IMG/VR virus record: IMGVR_UViG_3300050821_002254 | Coordinates: 1 to 47,468 of that record | Length of the DNA stretch: 47,468 bases | Source of the DNA: a virus | Strand: one strand, 5' to 3' | Part shown: positions 14,088 through 21,824 of the stretch, one piece after another | Numbering within the stretch: the first letter of the stretch is position 1 | Layout of the letters: every line of letters starts with the position of its first letter | Program-made: the position numbers and the translations under genes | The notes under the pieces: generated by a model | The model's database searches: none | What the model saw: only the letters and a program-made list of their open reading frames with translations | What the model was told of the DNA's origin: nothing

Positions 14088-15215
14088 TTGGTGAAACGAC
14101 CCAAGCTCGACAACGTTGGCGAGGAAAATGAAGTCGATGCGGCTGACGCCGTAGATGCTTCGTTCACGCCCGAGACTAACCCTGAGGGTAATAACTCCGA
14201 GGCGGACATTGCCGATCAAGAGGCGGCGGGCGTGCCTGACAAGCCGACGCGTCCCGCTGCTACTCCCCATGCCCCTTCGCAAAATAGTCGGGTGGCCGAC
14301 CAAAGCAACAACCCGCGCACTGTGTCGCCGAAGACACAATACAACAACCTGAAAAACAAAGTGCTTGGGTTAGGCAAGATCTATGGCGGCGGCAAGACCA
14401 GCATGATTGCGCTGGCTGAAGCGGTTGTCGAGGCTGCGCAGGACGGCGCGATCACGCCCGAGCAGACTTCCGAAGTGTACGACAAGTTCAAAGAGGGCGT
14501 CACCAAGGCGTCGTCGTACGAGGACGCGGGCGAAGTGTCCGACGAAGCGGCGATGGGCGCGGCCCCGGCCAAGTCCTTGGAGCAGCAGCTGTCGAAGCTG
14601 CGCCAGTTCGTCTACCTTGGCAACAAGTACGAGAGTGACGCGCTCGACTTGGTGCGCAAGGCGCGCAACATGCATATCGACTTGCTGCGTGTCGCCAACG
14701 GCAGCGCCGACGCCAAGAAGGGCGTCAAGCCCGGTTCGACTTACGCCATTCTCGTGGACGTAGCTCGCGCCCAACTCAAGAAGCAGAAGGACGCCGTCGA
14801 AGCGGGCAAGAAGTCGGGCGTCAAGCACACTGGCTTGGCTCCAGTCTTGACCGATGACGAACTGCGCGGCTTGATGACGCAGGAAGTCAAGGAGCCGGTG
14901 GATAAGACCGGCGAGGACTACCTGCTCGACACCCTAGTCAAGGCGAAGGCTACGTACAAGGGCAGCGACAAGCGCAACGCCATCACTAGTGAGGAACTCG
15001 CTAACGCTATCGAGTGGCTGCGGACGGCGCTCGCTAAGGTTGCGCCCGATCTGCTGAGCCAGCACGACGCCGAGGAACTGCAAGCCCAACAGGCGAAGGC
15101 GCAAGCCGCCGCCGACAAGGCCGAGGCTGAGCGCGTCAAGGCTGAGAAGGCTGCGCAACCCAAGCCGACCAAGGCTGAACGGCAAGCCGCAGTGCACGCT
15201 GCGCCTGCCGCATAA
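14088..15215 (+). CDS. Highly charged coiled-coil protein, unknown
   Basis: This 375-residue protein starts at TTG 14088 (or GTG 14091) with CAGGAG 8-11 nt upstream. The N-terminal 90 residues are acidic and disordered. The middle has YNNLKNKVLGLGKIYGGGKT and SLEQQLSKLRQFVYLGNKYE. The C-terminus is a long Ala/Lys/Glu coiled coil. The GGGKT string is not a convincing P-loop. It is the first gene behind the promoter at 14007 and is closed by a strong terminator, so it forms its own transcription unit. Function unknown; an abundant early DNA-binding or structural role is only a guess. Confidence 0.7.
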   Translation: MVKRPKLDNVGEENEVDAADAVDASFTPETNPEGNNSEADIADQEAAGVPDKPTRPAATPHAPSQNSRVADQSNNPRTVSPKTQYNNLKNKVLGLGKIYGGGKTSMIALAEAVVEAAQDGAITPEQTSEVYDKFKEGVTKASSYEDAGEVSDEAAMGAAPAKSLEQQLSKLRQFVYLGNKYESDALDLVRKARNMHIDLLRVANGSADAKKGVKPGSTYAILVDVARAQLKKQKDAVEAGKKSGVKHTGLAPVLTDDELRGLMTQEVKEPVDKTGEDYLLDTLVKAKATYKGSDKRNAITSEELANAIEWLRTALAKVAPDLLSQHDAEELQAQQAKAQAAADKAEAERVKAEKAAQPKPTKAERQAAVHAAPAA

Positions 15216-15239
15216 CCTAACCCACTAGGTAACTTATAA

Positions 15240-15270
15240 GGGCGGCAGCTAATCCCTGCCGCCCTTTTTT
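15240..15270 (+). terminator. Rho-independent terminator
   Basis: GGGCGGCAG (15240-15248) pairs perfectly with CTGCCGCCC (15256-15264) and is followed by six T. It is the clearest intrinsic terminator in the window and ends the unit of the 375-residue protein. Confidence 0.93.
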
Positions 15271-15284
15271 ATTGCGAGAAATCC

Positions 15285-15548
15285 ATGCGAACAATTCGAC
15301 GTATCGTGCGAGGCGACGACATGCCGTTGTACGGCAGCGTCACTCGCGTACGCAAGGGCTTGTATGAGGTGGTGATAAAGTTCGTCGCCTCCAAGCGCGT
15401 GCTGCATCACGAGCGGATCGGCGCGCCCAACACAACGGCAGTGAAGTTGTTCTTCAAGCGTGAGTATCCCACGCTGACTTGGGGCAAGCCGAAATTCCCC
15501 AAACCCAAGCAACCGCGCAAGCACGCTAACCCAAAGGGTAAGCCATGA
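15285..15548 (+). CDS. Small basic protein, unknown
   Basis: This 87-residue protein contains YGSVTRVRKGLYEVVIKFVA, SKRVLHHERIGAPNTTAVKL and a Lys/Pro-rich tail. The tail's NPKGKP comes from the palindrome at 15527-15541. Its stop overlaps the next start. Beta-sheet-like, possibly nucleic-acid binding; no family recognised. Confidence 0.6.
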   Translation: MRTIRRIVRGDDMPLYGSVTRVRKGLYEVVIKFVASKRVLHHERIGAPNTTAVKLFFKREYPTLTWGKPKFPKPKQPRKHANPKGKP

Positions 15549-15718
15549 AATATCTTGTGAAGGTATTTGAGATCAATCTATTCGACCAGTTCAACATCCT
15601 GGCCGACACTGAAACAGAAGCCAAGGATAAGGCCGAGGACATGATCCAGAAGCAAGGCATGGACCTTGATTGTTTCATGGTCGAAGTTGAGCCGTTAACT
15701 CAGGAGGGTAAGCAATGA
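15545..15718 (+). CDS. 57-residue acidic protein
   Basis: It begins MKYLVKVFEINLFDQFNILA, continues with a helix (TEAKDKAEDMIQKQGMDLD) and a last strand (CFMVEVEPL), a small beta-alpha-beta pattern. The ATG is 3 nt after a palindrome and overlaps the upstream stop. The end is also coupled by ATGA. No family was recognised. Confidence 0.65.
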   Translation: MKYLVKVFEINLFDQFNILADTETEAKDKAEDMIQKQGMDLDCFMVEVEPLTQEGKQ

Positions 15719-15918
15719 CCAGCCCCAAGTTCGTTGGCCCGTACTGCCTCAAGCAACGCAGGCTGGCAAAGATATGGCGCGCTATTGCGCGCCGTCACCT
15801 GTCACGTTGTTGCTGCGCGTCACGTTGTTGCTGCGCGTATCATCGCAGCGGCGGCAGTCTATCCTTGTCATGCGGTGGCGACATATACCACGACAACGAC
15901 GGCGAAACCGATCCATAG
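15715..15918 (+). CDS. Cys-rich small ORF with an 18-bp tandem duplication
   Basis: This 67-residue frame is entered by ATGA coupling. Positions 15801-15836 hold two exact 18-bp units, giving the repeated RCCCAS-type segment. Other frames through the same DNA are also open (for example an Ala-rich frame), so the true frame after the duplication is uncertain. Confidence 0.4.
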   Translation: MTSPKFVGPYCLKQRRLAKIWRAIARRHLSRCCCASRCCCAYHRSGGSLSLSCGGDIYHDNDGETDP

Positions 15919-15966
15919 TTATTGCTATAATCAGAAAGGCGTGTAAAAGATTTCTGTTAATATTAA

Positions 15967-15995
15967 TTGACAGCCTATTACACTTGTGCTACACT
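15967..15995 (+). promoter_or_regulatory. Promoter of the AAA+/VWA operon
   Basis: TTGACA (15967-15972), a 17-nt spacer ending TGTGC, and TACACT (15990-15995). A palindrome (16011-16025) lies at about +10 to +24. An inverted repeat CAGAAA...TTTCTG precedes the -35 box, as it does before the promoter at 24937. Confidence 0.75.
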
Positions 15996-16046
15996 ATCAA
16001 CTTCACCACGTTACCCGTTGGGTAACACAACCTTAGAAAGACCGAC

Positions 16047-17159
16047 ATGAAGCTGAACCAGCTTGTGGCGCGATTGCCAGCGCTCTACTACAGCGCCTTA
16101 GAACCGAAAGGCCCGTCGTATTACCTCAAGGGTAAGATCGGACGCGGCAAGACAACCACGTTCGAGCAGTTCCCGAAAATCATGCGCCGCATCGACCCGG
16201 AAGGGACGTACGGGCTGAGCGTGATTAACGGCGCGAACTTCACGCTGCAAACCGCAATGGGGTTCATGATCCCCAAGACCGACGACAAAACCGGGGCGAC
16301 CATCTCCGTGTTCACTCGCCCGTATTGGTGGATTACCCAGGAGGGTAAGCCGCTCGACGCGTATACTGGCGGTATCATCCTCGTGGACGAGGCCGACAAG
16401 CTGGGCGGCGACGAAAAGAAAATCGTAGGCGAGGCGGCGCTCAGCAAAGTGCTGGGCAACCATCGCTTTCCGCCCGGTTGGGTTGTCATGTTCGCGGGCA
16501 ACTTCATGAACGAGAAGTCGGGTTCGTCGCGTGAGCCGCGCCACTTGATTGGACGGCGTATCGAGATCGAAGTCACCGACGACTTGGAAAGCACGCTCGA
16601 TTACTACCACGAAGTGCGCTTGCTGCCTGAGACGATCCAGTTCGCCGAGGAAAACCCGCAACTTGTGTTCGAGCCCATGCCTGAGGACGAGCGCCCGTGG
16701 TGTACGCCACGCGCATTGCATCAGGCCGACACGCATTTGCAATCCCTCATGCGTTCGTTCGACACTGACAAGATACCGACCGACCCGCTGACCCAGGAGG
16801 AAGTGAAGGGCGGCATTGGCATACCGGCCATGACGCAACTCATGAAGACGATACGCCTTGGGCAGGAGCTATCGAGCTACGAGGACGTGATCGCCAACCC
16901 GCTGAAGGTTACCCTGCCGGGTAAGCCCGACGCTCAACGGCTCATGTCCTACAAGATCGCCTCGCGTGTCAGCGTGCAAGACGCTAAGCAAGCGTTACAG
17001 TTCATGGCTCGCATGCCGATGGAGCATCAAACGGTGTTCGTTCGCATGGCGATACAGCGCACATATCAGCTGGCGTTCCAGCCGGACTTCGCGGCGTGGT
17101 GCGGCAGGAATACAGCGCTCATTGCTATCCTCAACCGCTACAAGGTGGAGAATAAATAA
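16047..17159 (+). CDS. MoxR-type AAA+ ATPase
   Basis: This 370-residue protein has Walker A GKIGRGKT at residues 29-36, Walker B IILVDE at 110-115, a sensor 1-like strand VVMFAGNFMNEK and a probable arginine finger in PRHLIGRRIEI. The layout fits MoxR-family AAA+ ATPases, which form hexamers and remodel partners together with VWA proteins. Here the VWA partner is encoded five genes downstream in the same operon. Two palindromes lie inside (16333-16348, 16909-16924) in the same codon phase; the first encodes ITQEGK, the second TLPGK. The role in infection is unknown; such pairs occur in other phages. Confidence 0.8.
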   Translation: MKLNQLVARLPALYYSALEPKGPSYYLKGKIGRGKTTTFEQFPKIMRRIDPEGTYGLSVINGANFTLQTAMGFMIPKTDDKTGATISVFTRPYWWITQEGKPLDAYTGGIILVDEADKLGGDEKKIVGEAALSKVLGNHRFPPGWVVMFAGNFMNEKSGSSREPRHLIGRRIEIEVTDDLESTLDYYHEVRLLPETIQFAEENPQLVFEPMPEDERPWCTPRALHQADTHLQSLMRSFDTDKIPTDPLTQEEVKGGIGIPAMTQLMKTIRLGQELSSYEDVIANPLKVTLPGKPDAQRLMSYKIASRVSVQDAKQALQFMARMPMEHQTVFVRMAIQRTYQLAFQPDFAAWCGRNTALIAILNRYKVENK

Positions 17160-17162
17160 CAA

Positions 17163-17246
17163 ATGGACAACTTCACCGAGACTGATTTTGTTATCGCGCT
17201 CTGCGGTCTGGCCTTCGTGCTTTACATCACGGGGCATTTAGTATAA
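17163..17246 (+). CDS. 27-residue single-helix membrane peptide
   Basis: MDNFTETDFVIALCGLAFVL plus YITGHLV. It starts 3 nt after the ATPase stop, and its own TAA is the first three bases of the palindrome at 17244-17258. A short acidic head and one transmembrane helix could anchor or regulate the ATPase complex; tentative. Confidence 0.5.
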   Translation: MDNFTETDFVIALCGLAFVLYITGHLV

Positions 17247-17258
17247 CCCTATGGGTAA
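17244..17258 (+). promoter_or_regulatory. Palindrome serving as stop-start junction
   Basis: TAACCC-TAT-GGGTAA: the first TAA ends the upstream gene and the central ATG starts the next (MGK). The sites at 17650-17664 (TAA then GTG) and 19481-19495 (TAA then ATG) have the same geometry. Confidence 0.9.
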
Positions 17259-17652
17259 GCCGCTCATACCCGGTCAATGGATGCGCAGCGAGTGGGATGG
17301 ACAAGTCAAGCGGATGGTAATGCTATACCAAATGCCTAACGCCCATCACGACGCACTGCGCCGTCTCAACATCTCAACTCATCTCAACGAAACTCTGAGC
17401 AAGGACAAGACCAGCATGCGCCTCGTATTCAATACCACGCTGACCGTGGATGTATCCGCCAACGACGACGAACTGCGCGCCGCGTTCCTTGAGTTGGTCA
17501 CGCAATCCGCACGTACGATATATGGCCCCGCCGCCATGCTCGCCAAGTCGAAGCCGATCATCACGATCACCGAGACTTCCCGCGACGGCATGGTGGACAT
17601 CGACATGATGACCGGCAAGGTTATCACTGGTGACGTAGAAGTGGAGGACTAA
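17251..17652 (+). CDS. Unknown protein in the AAA+/VWA operon
   Basis: This 133-residue protein starts inside a palindrome. It contains LNETLSKDKTSMRLVFNTTL, VSANDDELRAAFLELVTQSA and KPIITITETSRDGMVDIDMM. Mixed alpha/beta; no family recognised. It lies between the ATPase and its VWA partner, so it may be an adaptor of that complex. Confidence 0.65.
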   Translation: MGKPLIPGQWMRSEWDGQVKRMVMLYQMPNAHHDALRRLNISTHLNETLSKDKTSMRLVFNTTLTVDVSANDDELRAAFLELVTQSARTIYGPAAMLAKSKPIITITETSRDGMVDIDMMTGKVITGDVEVED

Positions 17653-17656
17653 CCCT

Positions 17657-17872
17657 GTGGGTAAGCGTCCCATCATCACCATCGACGGCGTGGACTACAA
17701 CATCAACGAATTACGCGAGTACATTATCGGACTGGACTCCGTGAAGCGTAAGGCGATGATGAAGGATATCATTACGCGTATGATGGAGATTGATCCCGAA
17801 GGAACTCGGAAAGCTTTCCGCGATGCGATCAAACAAGATAAGGGGCTAACCCGGAGGGTAAGTAATGTATAA
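17657..17872 (+). CDS. Small protein in the AAA+/VWA operon
   Basis: This 71-residue protein starts with a GTG inside the palindrome at 17650-17664. IITIDGVDYNINELREYIIG is followed by a helical basic stretch (KRKAMMKDIITRMMEIDPEG). Its C-terminal residues LTRRVSNV are encoded by another palindrome (17847-17861). Unknown function. Confidence 0.65.
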   Translation: MGKRPIITIDGVDYNINELREYIIGLDSVKRKAMMKDIITRMMEIDPEGTRKAFRDAIKQDKGLTRRVSNV

Positions 17873-18026
17873 GCCTGACTCGATTGAACCGGAGGCAGAT
17901 GAACTCGCAACCAATTGCGAGATGGATTTGCGGCTACTGCTTTCCATTGCAATCTCCACCAAACGCATAGCAGACATTCTAACTCAAGAGAAAGACGACG
18001 ATGCCCCTCGCGCAACACGAACTTGA
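17865..18026 (+). CDS. Short acidic helical protein, tentative
   Basis: This 53-residue frame begins MYKPDSIEPEADELATNCEM 3 nt after a palindrome and continues with a helix (DLRLLLSIAISTKRIADILT). It overlaps the previous gene by 8 nt and the start of the VWA gene by 26 nt. Confidence 0.5.
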   Translation: MYKPDSIEPEADELATNCEMDLRLLLSIAISTKRIADILTQEKDDDAPRATRT

Positions 18027-19338
18027 AGCCTCGCCTGTCGCTGGCGAGATCGAACTGTGGCCGCAGCTTAAGCTGACGCCGCAGCAAGAGCAACGCTGGG
18101 CCGAGTTCAAAGCCTGCATGCTGTGGGCTGTGCCATCGTTCAGCGATATCTGGCTGGGCATGATGGTGGACAAGTATTGCGATCACGCATGGTTCACCGA
18201 CAAGATACCAACGGCGGCGACCGACGACAAATATCTGTACATCAACCCCGAATGGTTCTTTAAGTTGACACTTGACGAGCAGTTGTTCGTCGCCTGCCAT
18301 GAAGTCGAGCATGCGATGTATGGCCACGCTGGGCTGGGTTGGATGCTCAGCAAGGAGGGCAAGATTAAGTACGCCGATGGCGTGGTGCTGCCGTACAATG
18401 GTGACCTAATGAACTACGCGATGGACTGCGTTATCAATGCGCAGTTGATCGACGCCAAGATCGGCAAGATGCCCGAGAAGGGCTGCTACCTGCCGAAGGT
18501 TGTCAACGGCGACATGGGCGTGCTTGACGCCTACCGCGCCTGCTACAAGGAGAACAAGAAGCGCGGCGGCAAGCCGGGTGGGCAACCGGGCGATGGACCG
18601 GGCATGCCGGGTAACCCATGGGGTAAGTGCCTGCGTCCCGGTCAAGGCCGTGGCAAGACGGCAAGCAAGGCTGTGTCGGAGCGCTCGCAATCCGAGTGGG
18701 ACACAACTGTCACGGCGGCGATGGAAAGCGCGAAATTGCGCGGCCAGCTGCCTGCCAATCTTGACCGGGCGTTCACCAAGAAGCTCAACCCCAAGGCTGA
18801 TTGGCGCGACCTGTTCGCGGTGGCTGTGAGCCGCAAAATCGGCAACGGGCGCTATACGTGGGCGACGCTAGACCCGCAGCTTGTCTATCGCGGCATCGGT
18901 TCACCCGGTCGCGTGGCGTTCGGGTGCGATTTGGTGGTGATCGTGGTTGACACCTCTGGCAGCATCAATCAGCGCACGTTCGACGTGTTCATGGCGGAAG
19001 CCACTGGCTTGATGGAGCAGGCGCGGCCCAAGCGGATCATCTTCGCGCAGTGTGACACAAGGGTGCAGGAGTGGACGGAGTTGGAAGGCACGGCTGATCT
19101 TTACCAGTGCAAGCTCAAGATCGGCGGCGGCACCAGTTTCCGCAAGCCGTTCGAGCGCATTGACGACGAAGGGCTGGAGCCTGACTTAGTGGTGTACCTC
19201 ACTGACTTGTACGGCGACCAGAACGAAATCCCGGAGCCAAGCTATTCAGTCGTGTGGGGCTGCATCACCGACCAGAACGCCAAGTGGGGCGAGATCGTTC
19301 GTGTGCCGCCGCAAGCAGAGGACTTACTCAATGGGTAA
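18001..19338 (+). CDS. Metallopeptidase-like (DUF2201) plus VWA-domain protein
   Basis: This 445-residue two-domain protein has a zincin-like motif HEVEH at residues 100-104 in VACHEVEHAMYGHAG, followed by a helix with NYAMDCVINAQLID, as in DUF2201 putative metallopeptidases. The C-terminal VWA domain has a complete MIDAS: D317-TSGS, T378 in GGGTSF, and D402 in LTDLYGD. A Gly/Lys-rich linker (about residues 180-220) contains a palindrome (18612-18626). With the MoxR-type ATPase it forms a recognisable AAA+/VWA pair. Whether it cleaves proteins is unproven. Its stop overlaps the next start inside a degenerate palindrome. Confidence 0.8.
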   Translation: MPLAQHELEASPVAGEIELWPQLKLTPQQEQRWAEFKACMLWAVPSFSDIWLGMMVDKYCDHAWFTDKIPTAATDDKYLYINPEWFFKLTLDEQLFVACHEVEHAMYGHAGLGWMLSKEGKIKYADGVVLPYNGDLMNYAMDCVINAQLIDAKIGKMPEKGCYLPKVVNGDMGVLDAYRACYKENKKRGGKPGGQPGDGPGMPGNPWGKCLRPGQGRGKTASKAVSERSQSEWDTTVTAAMESAKLRGQLPANLDRAFTKKLNPKADWRDLFAVAVSRKIGNGRYTWATLDPQLVYRGIGSPGRVAFGCDLVVIVVDTSGSINQRTFDVFMAEATGLMEQARPKRIIFAQCDTRVQEWTELEGTADLYQCKLKIGGGTSFRKPFERIDDEGLEPDLVVYLTDLYGDQNEIPEPSYSVVWGCITDQNAKWGEIVRVPPQAEDLLNG

Positions 19339-19483
19339 CTTAACCGCAGAGGAACAAGCCATCGTCCGCAAGCTATTGCTATCGGACGTGGTGAAGTGGG
19401 CGCTTGGTGCAGAGAACTGGGACTTGACCGAAGCCGAAGAAGAAAAGCTTTGGTCGCTCATCGAACGTCTGCGCAAGGAGTAA
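19331..19483 (+). CDS. 50-residue acidic helical protein
   Basis: MGNLTAEEQAIVRKLLLSDV is followed by an acidic helix (TEAEEEKLWSLIERLRKE). The start lies inside a degenerate palindrome (19324-19338) that also carries the VWA stop. Unknown. Confidence 0.65.
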   Translation: MGNLTAEEQAIVRKLLLSDVVKWALGAENWDLTEAEEEKLWSLIERLRKE

Positions 19484-19487
19484 CCCA

Positions 19488-19811
19488 ATGGGTAACGGCG
19501 AAGATATTAAAGCGTTCCTCGCCAAGCGCGATGCGCTGTTTCGCAACCCTAACATCGTTGACGCCACGAAGTGGTGGGTTAATGAGGGTAACCCCGAGCC
19601 TGTACGTGCTGACGTACCGCTCGCCACCGTGCATAAGGCGCGGCTGCAATGGCTCGACGCCACCGACGCGATGATCGCTGAGAGCATGGCGTGGCTGCAA
19701 GCGAACGACTACGGCGCGGACATGAAAGGCGCACCGCCGTTAACACCTACGATGCGTGACGCGCAGCGCGCAGCATTAGGCAGGGAGCCGCTTAACCCAA
19801 AGGGTAAATGA
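19488..19811 (+). CDS. Unknown 107-residue protein
   Basis: It starts inside the palindrome at 19481-19495 (MGN). Helical, with IKAFLAKRDALFRNPNIVDA, TKWWVNEGNPEPV and KARLQWLDATDAMIAESMAW. Its C-terminal LNPKGK is encoded by the palindrome at 19793. A partial repeat, GGGTTA...GGGTAACCC, lies at about 19577-19594. No family was recognised. Confidence 0.65.
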   Translation: MGNGEDIKAFLAKRDALFRNPNIVDATKWWVNEGNPEPVRADVPLATVHKARLQWLDATDAMIAESMAWLQANDYGADMKGAPPLTPTMRDAQRAALGREPLNPKGK

Positions 19812-19812
19812 C

Positions 19813-20004
19813 GTGGACCCAGTAGTTATAGATAGGCTTGGCAACAATGTACTCATTGAGTGCAACGAATGCCACGATTATTATATCATTGGTTCGCCAC
19901 CGATCTATCGGAAGCCACGAGCATGTCCGCATTGCGGCAAGACGCAAGGGTTCGTTGATCCCATCCACGGTATAACAGTCGAACGCGTGCCCAATGCCAA
20001 GTAA
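19813..20004 (+). CDS. Zinc-ribbon small protein
   Basis: This 63-residue protein starts at a GTG 5 nt after a palindrome. Two knuckles, CNEC and CPHC, are separated by about 24 residues, an obvious zinc ribbon. Probably nucleic-acid or protein binding. Confidence 0.65.
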   Translation: MDPVVIDRLGNNVLIECNECHDYYIIGSPPIYRKPRACPHCGKTQGFVDPIHGITVERVPNAK

Positions 20005-20224
20005 CGAACAAGTCCCGTTCAGGCTGCTACAGATGCCGTGCTGCAACATCCTCATATGTTGGGTCAACCCACGGCGTCCTAACTATTGCCCTGAGTGCGG
20101 CGCTAGAGTGTTTCACCATTACCCAACGGATAAATGGCGCAACACCTACTCACCCGCATGGTTGCGGATTGAGGACAACGATAAGGCTTTTTACCCAGCG
20201 GAGAAACCAAATGCCGAAGCTTGA
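19994..20224 (+). CDS. Zinc-ribbon-like small protein
   Basis: This 76-residue protein overlaps the end of the previous gene by 11 nt. Cys pairs MPCCNILIC and YCPECGARVFHHY suggest a second zinc ribbon. Degenerate palindromes lie at 20119 and 20189. Function unknown. Confidence 0.6.
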   Translation: MPSNEQVPFRLLQMPCCNILICWVNPRRPNYCPECGARVFHHYPTDKWRNTYSPAWLRIEDNDKAFYPAEKPNAEA

Positions 20225-20408
20225 CCTTGACGCCTTCAATGTAAAGGAAGAAGAACTAACTGTCGCAGAGATACGCGATGTTAGCCACGATGCCGAAAAG
20301 CTGAGCGAGCTTAACGACAAGCTGTATGAGTGGCTGGACAAGGCGCAAGGTGAAGTGTTCACCGAGAAGCACAAGGAATTTTATTTGGTGATCAAGGTCA
20401 CCGCGTAG
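20211..20408 (+). CDS. Small acidic protein
   Basis: This 65-residue protein from the ATG at 20211 (MPKLDLDAFNVKEEELTVAE) overlaps the previous gene by 14 nt. It is acidic and helical, with a final beta-like FYLVIKVTA. Unknown. Confidence 0.6.
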   Translation: MPKLDLDAFNVKEEELTVAEIRDVSHDAEKLSELNDKLYEWLDKAQGEVFTEKHKEFYLVIKVTA

Positions 20409-20545
20409 CTCCCTACCAGAGGGTACTCTACCGGCAGCGGGAGCGATGGCACCGGCTAGGCACTGGCTCGATGGGGGTTATCTCAAGCTTCTCCCATTGG
20501 GTGCATGGGCCTTCAAGGGCGGGTTCGGGTCTTTGGTAGGGGTAA
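20409..20545 (+). ncRNA. Structured intergenic element
   Basis: The 204-nt gap has no gene. CCCTACCA (20411-20418) pairs with TGGTAGGG (20534-20541), closing a domain. Inside are CCCAT/ATGGG (20493-20509) and GCCT-TCAA-GGGC (20509-20520), which share one base, and AGAG-GGTA-CTCT near 20418-20429. An alternative GCTCCC/GGGAGC pairing (20408-20444) would compete with the closing helix, as in a switch. No known riboswitch or tRNA consensus was recognised. The strand is assumed from the flanking genes. Confidence 0.4.
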
Positions 20546-20612
20546 GTCTAGTCCCCGTGAAATCCGCCAAACCATCGTCATTCTTTTTCTCTAACCCTTA
20601 GGGTAAGCCGAC

Positions 20613-21470
20613 ATGAACCAGCACCTAGTCAACTACATCGATGCGAAACTAAATAGCGCCGCCAGCTTTGTGTGCAAGTTCATGCCGGTAGACATCACCG
20701 TGGACAGCGCTTACGAAGCGATGCTTGAATGCAGCATCATGTATTCAAGCACGGGCATGGTGAAGGCGTTCCGTGACGCCGTGCAATATCTCCCGCCTCA
20801 ATCCAACTTTAAAGGATTAAGCTTCGCCCTGTCTGATGGACGTCGCGCCACCATTCAGGCGCGGTTCACCCCCACTCAAATGTGGTCCGTGTTCTTGATC
20901 CCGGCTGGCGCTCTGACGATTAACCCTGAGGGTAAGTTCGCCGCTTTGCTCGACACACCGATCCGCGTGGCGACCGAGTGGGAGAGCCTGACCTACATAT
21001 GGGAGCAGTTCCGCTCGCCCCAGTATGGGCTGGACGTGGCTACGCTGGCGTACCTGATGCCGTGGATACGCGAGTGCCTTGCCGACTTCGACTTCACCAT
21101 GATCCCGGTAGAAGCCCCGCGAATAGAACGCAAGGCTATCGAGAAAGAATTGTCAACTGTCATGAATGATGCGACTGTGCTGTTTTTCCCGCGTATGAGT
21201 AAGGCGCTCAGCGACACGGCGCGTTCCGGCAGGGTGCTGCTCAGCCAGTACCGCATGCTCGACGCCGCGTATTCCGGTGAGTCGTTAATACAGTCGCCCA
21301 TCACCGTGGACCGCACGCCATCGCTGCTAGAACCGTGGCTCAAGGAGCATCTTGCGGAGACGCTGGACGAGTGGAGCCGCGACAAGGCTGCGCGCACGGC
21401 TAGGCAGTTGGAGGCAATCATGATGAAAGCCGCTAAGAAGTTCGATAACAAGTTCAAAAACGAAAAGTAA
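20613..21470 (+). CDS. Unknown 285-residue protein
   Basis: It starts 7 nt after a palindrome (20592-20606). Features include LNSAASFVCKFMPVDITVDS, MVKAFRDAVQYLPPQSNFKG, a Trp-rich central part (ESLTYIWEQFRSPQYGLDVA, TLAYLMPWIRECLADFDF) and a basic helical C-terminus ending FDNKFKNEK. An internal palindrome encodes INPEGK. No family was recognised; it is in the early or middle region. Confidence 0.7.
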   Translation: MNQHLVNYIDAKLNSAASFVCKFMPVDITVDSAYEAMLECSIMYSSTGMVKAFRDAVQYLPPQSNFKGLSFALSDGRRATIQARFTPTQMWSVFLIPAGALTINPEGKFAALLDTPIRVATEWESLTYIWEQFRSPQYGLDVATLAYLMPWIRECLADFDFTMIPVEAPRIERKAIEKELSTVMNDATVLFFPRMSKALSDTARSGRVLLSQYRMLDAAYSGESLIQSPITVDRTPSLLEPWLKEHLAETLDEWSRDKAARTARQLEAIMMKAAKKFDNKFKNEK

Positions 21471-21487
21471 CCCAGAGGGTAAATGAC

Positions 21488-21823
21488 ATGGCGGGGTTCA
21501 CCTACAAATCTTATTCTTTTCAAGATAAAGACCCGATGATCGATCAAGTCCGCACAATCATCGCCGATAGCCATATGAACCGCAAGGGTATTGCGGATGC
21601 GAGCGGCGTCACCGTTCACACAATACGCAATTGGTTGGATGGCGCGACGAGGAAGCCGCAAGCGGCGACGTTCAACGCCGTGCTGCGAGCGTGCGGTTAC
21701 AAGTTGAGCATCCGCCCCATTGCCGAGGCTGAGGTTGTCGCGCCGACCCTTCAGCAAGCTCAGGGCGTGCGACATGTGGTGCAGATGCAGAAGTACCGCA
21801 ACAGGAAAGCTAAGCGAGCTTAA
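21488..21823 (+). CDS. Helix-turn-helix (XRE-like) DNA-binding protein
   Basis: This 111-residue protein has an N-terminal KSYSFQDKDPMIDQVRTIIA followed by a helix-turn-helix, NRKGIADASGVTVHTIRNWL with a DGATRKPQAATFNAVLRACG continuation, matching phage XRE/Cro-like proteins. It is probably a dimeric regulator. A palindrome (21468-21482) lies 5 nt before its ATG, so it could be autoregulated and is a candidate reader of the palindrome family; that link is inference. Confidence 0.75.
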   Translation: MAGFTYKSYSFQDKDPMIDQVRTIIADSHMNRKGIADASGVTVHTIRNWLDGATRKPQAATFNAVLRACGYKLSIRPIAEAEVVAPTLQQAQGVRHVVQMQKYRNRKAKRA

Positions 21824-21824
21824 T

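Noticed and set aside
14088-15215. P-loop ATPase (GGGKTS string)
   Set aside because: The surrounding sequence lacks the strand-loop-helix spacing of a Walker A and no Walker B is visible.
20409-20545. tRNA gene in the folded gap
   Set aside because: A GGTTCGGGTC stretch resembles a T arm, but no acceptor stem, anticodon arm or D arm can be fitted around it.
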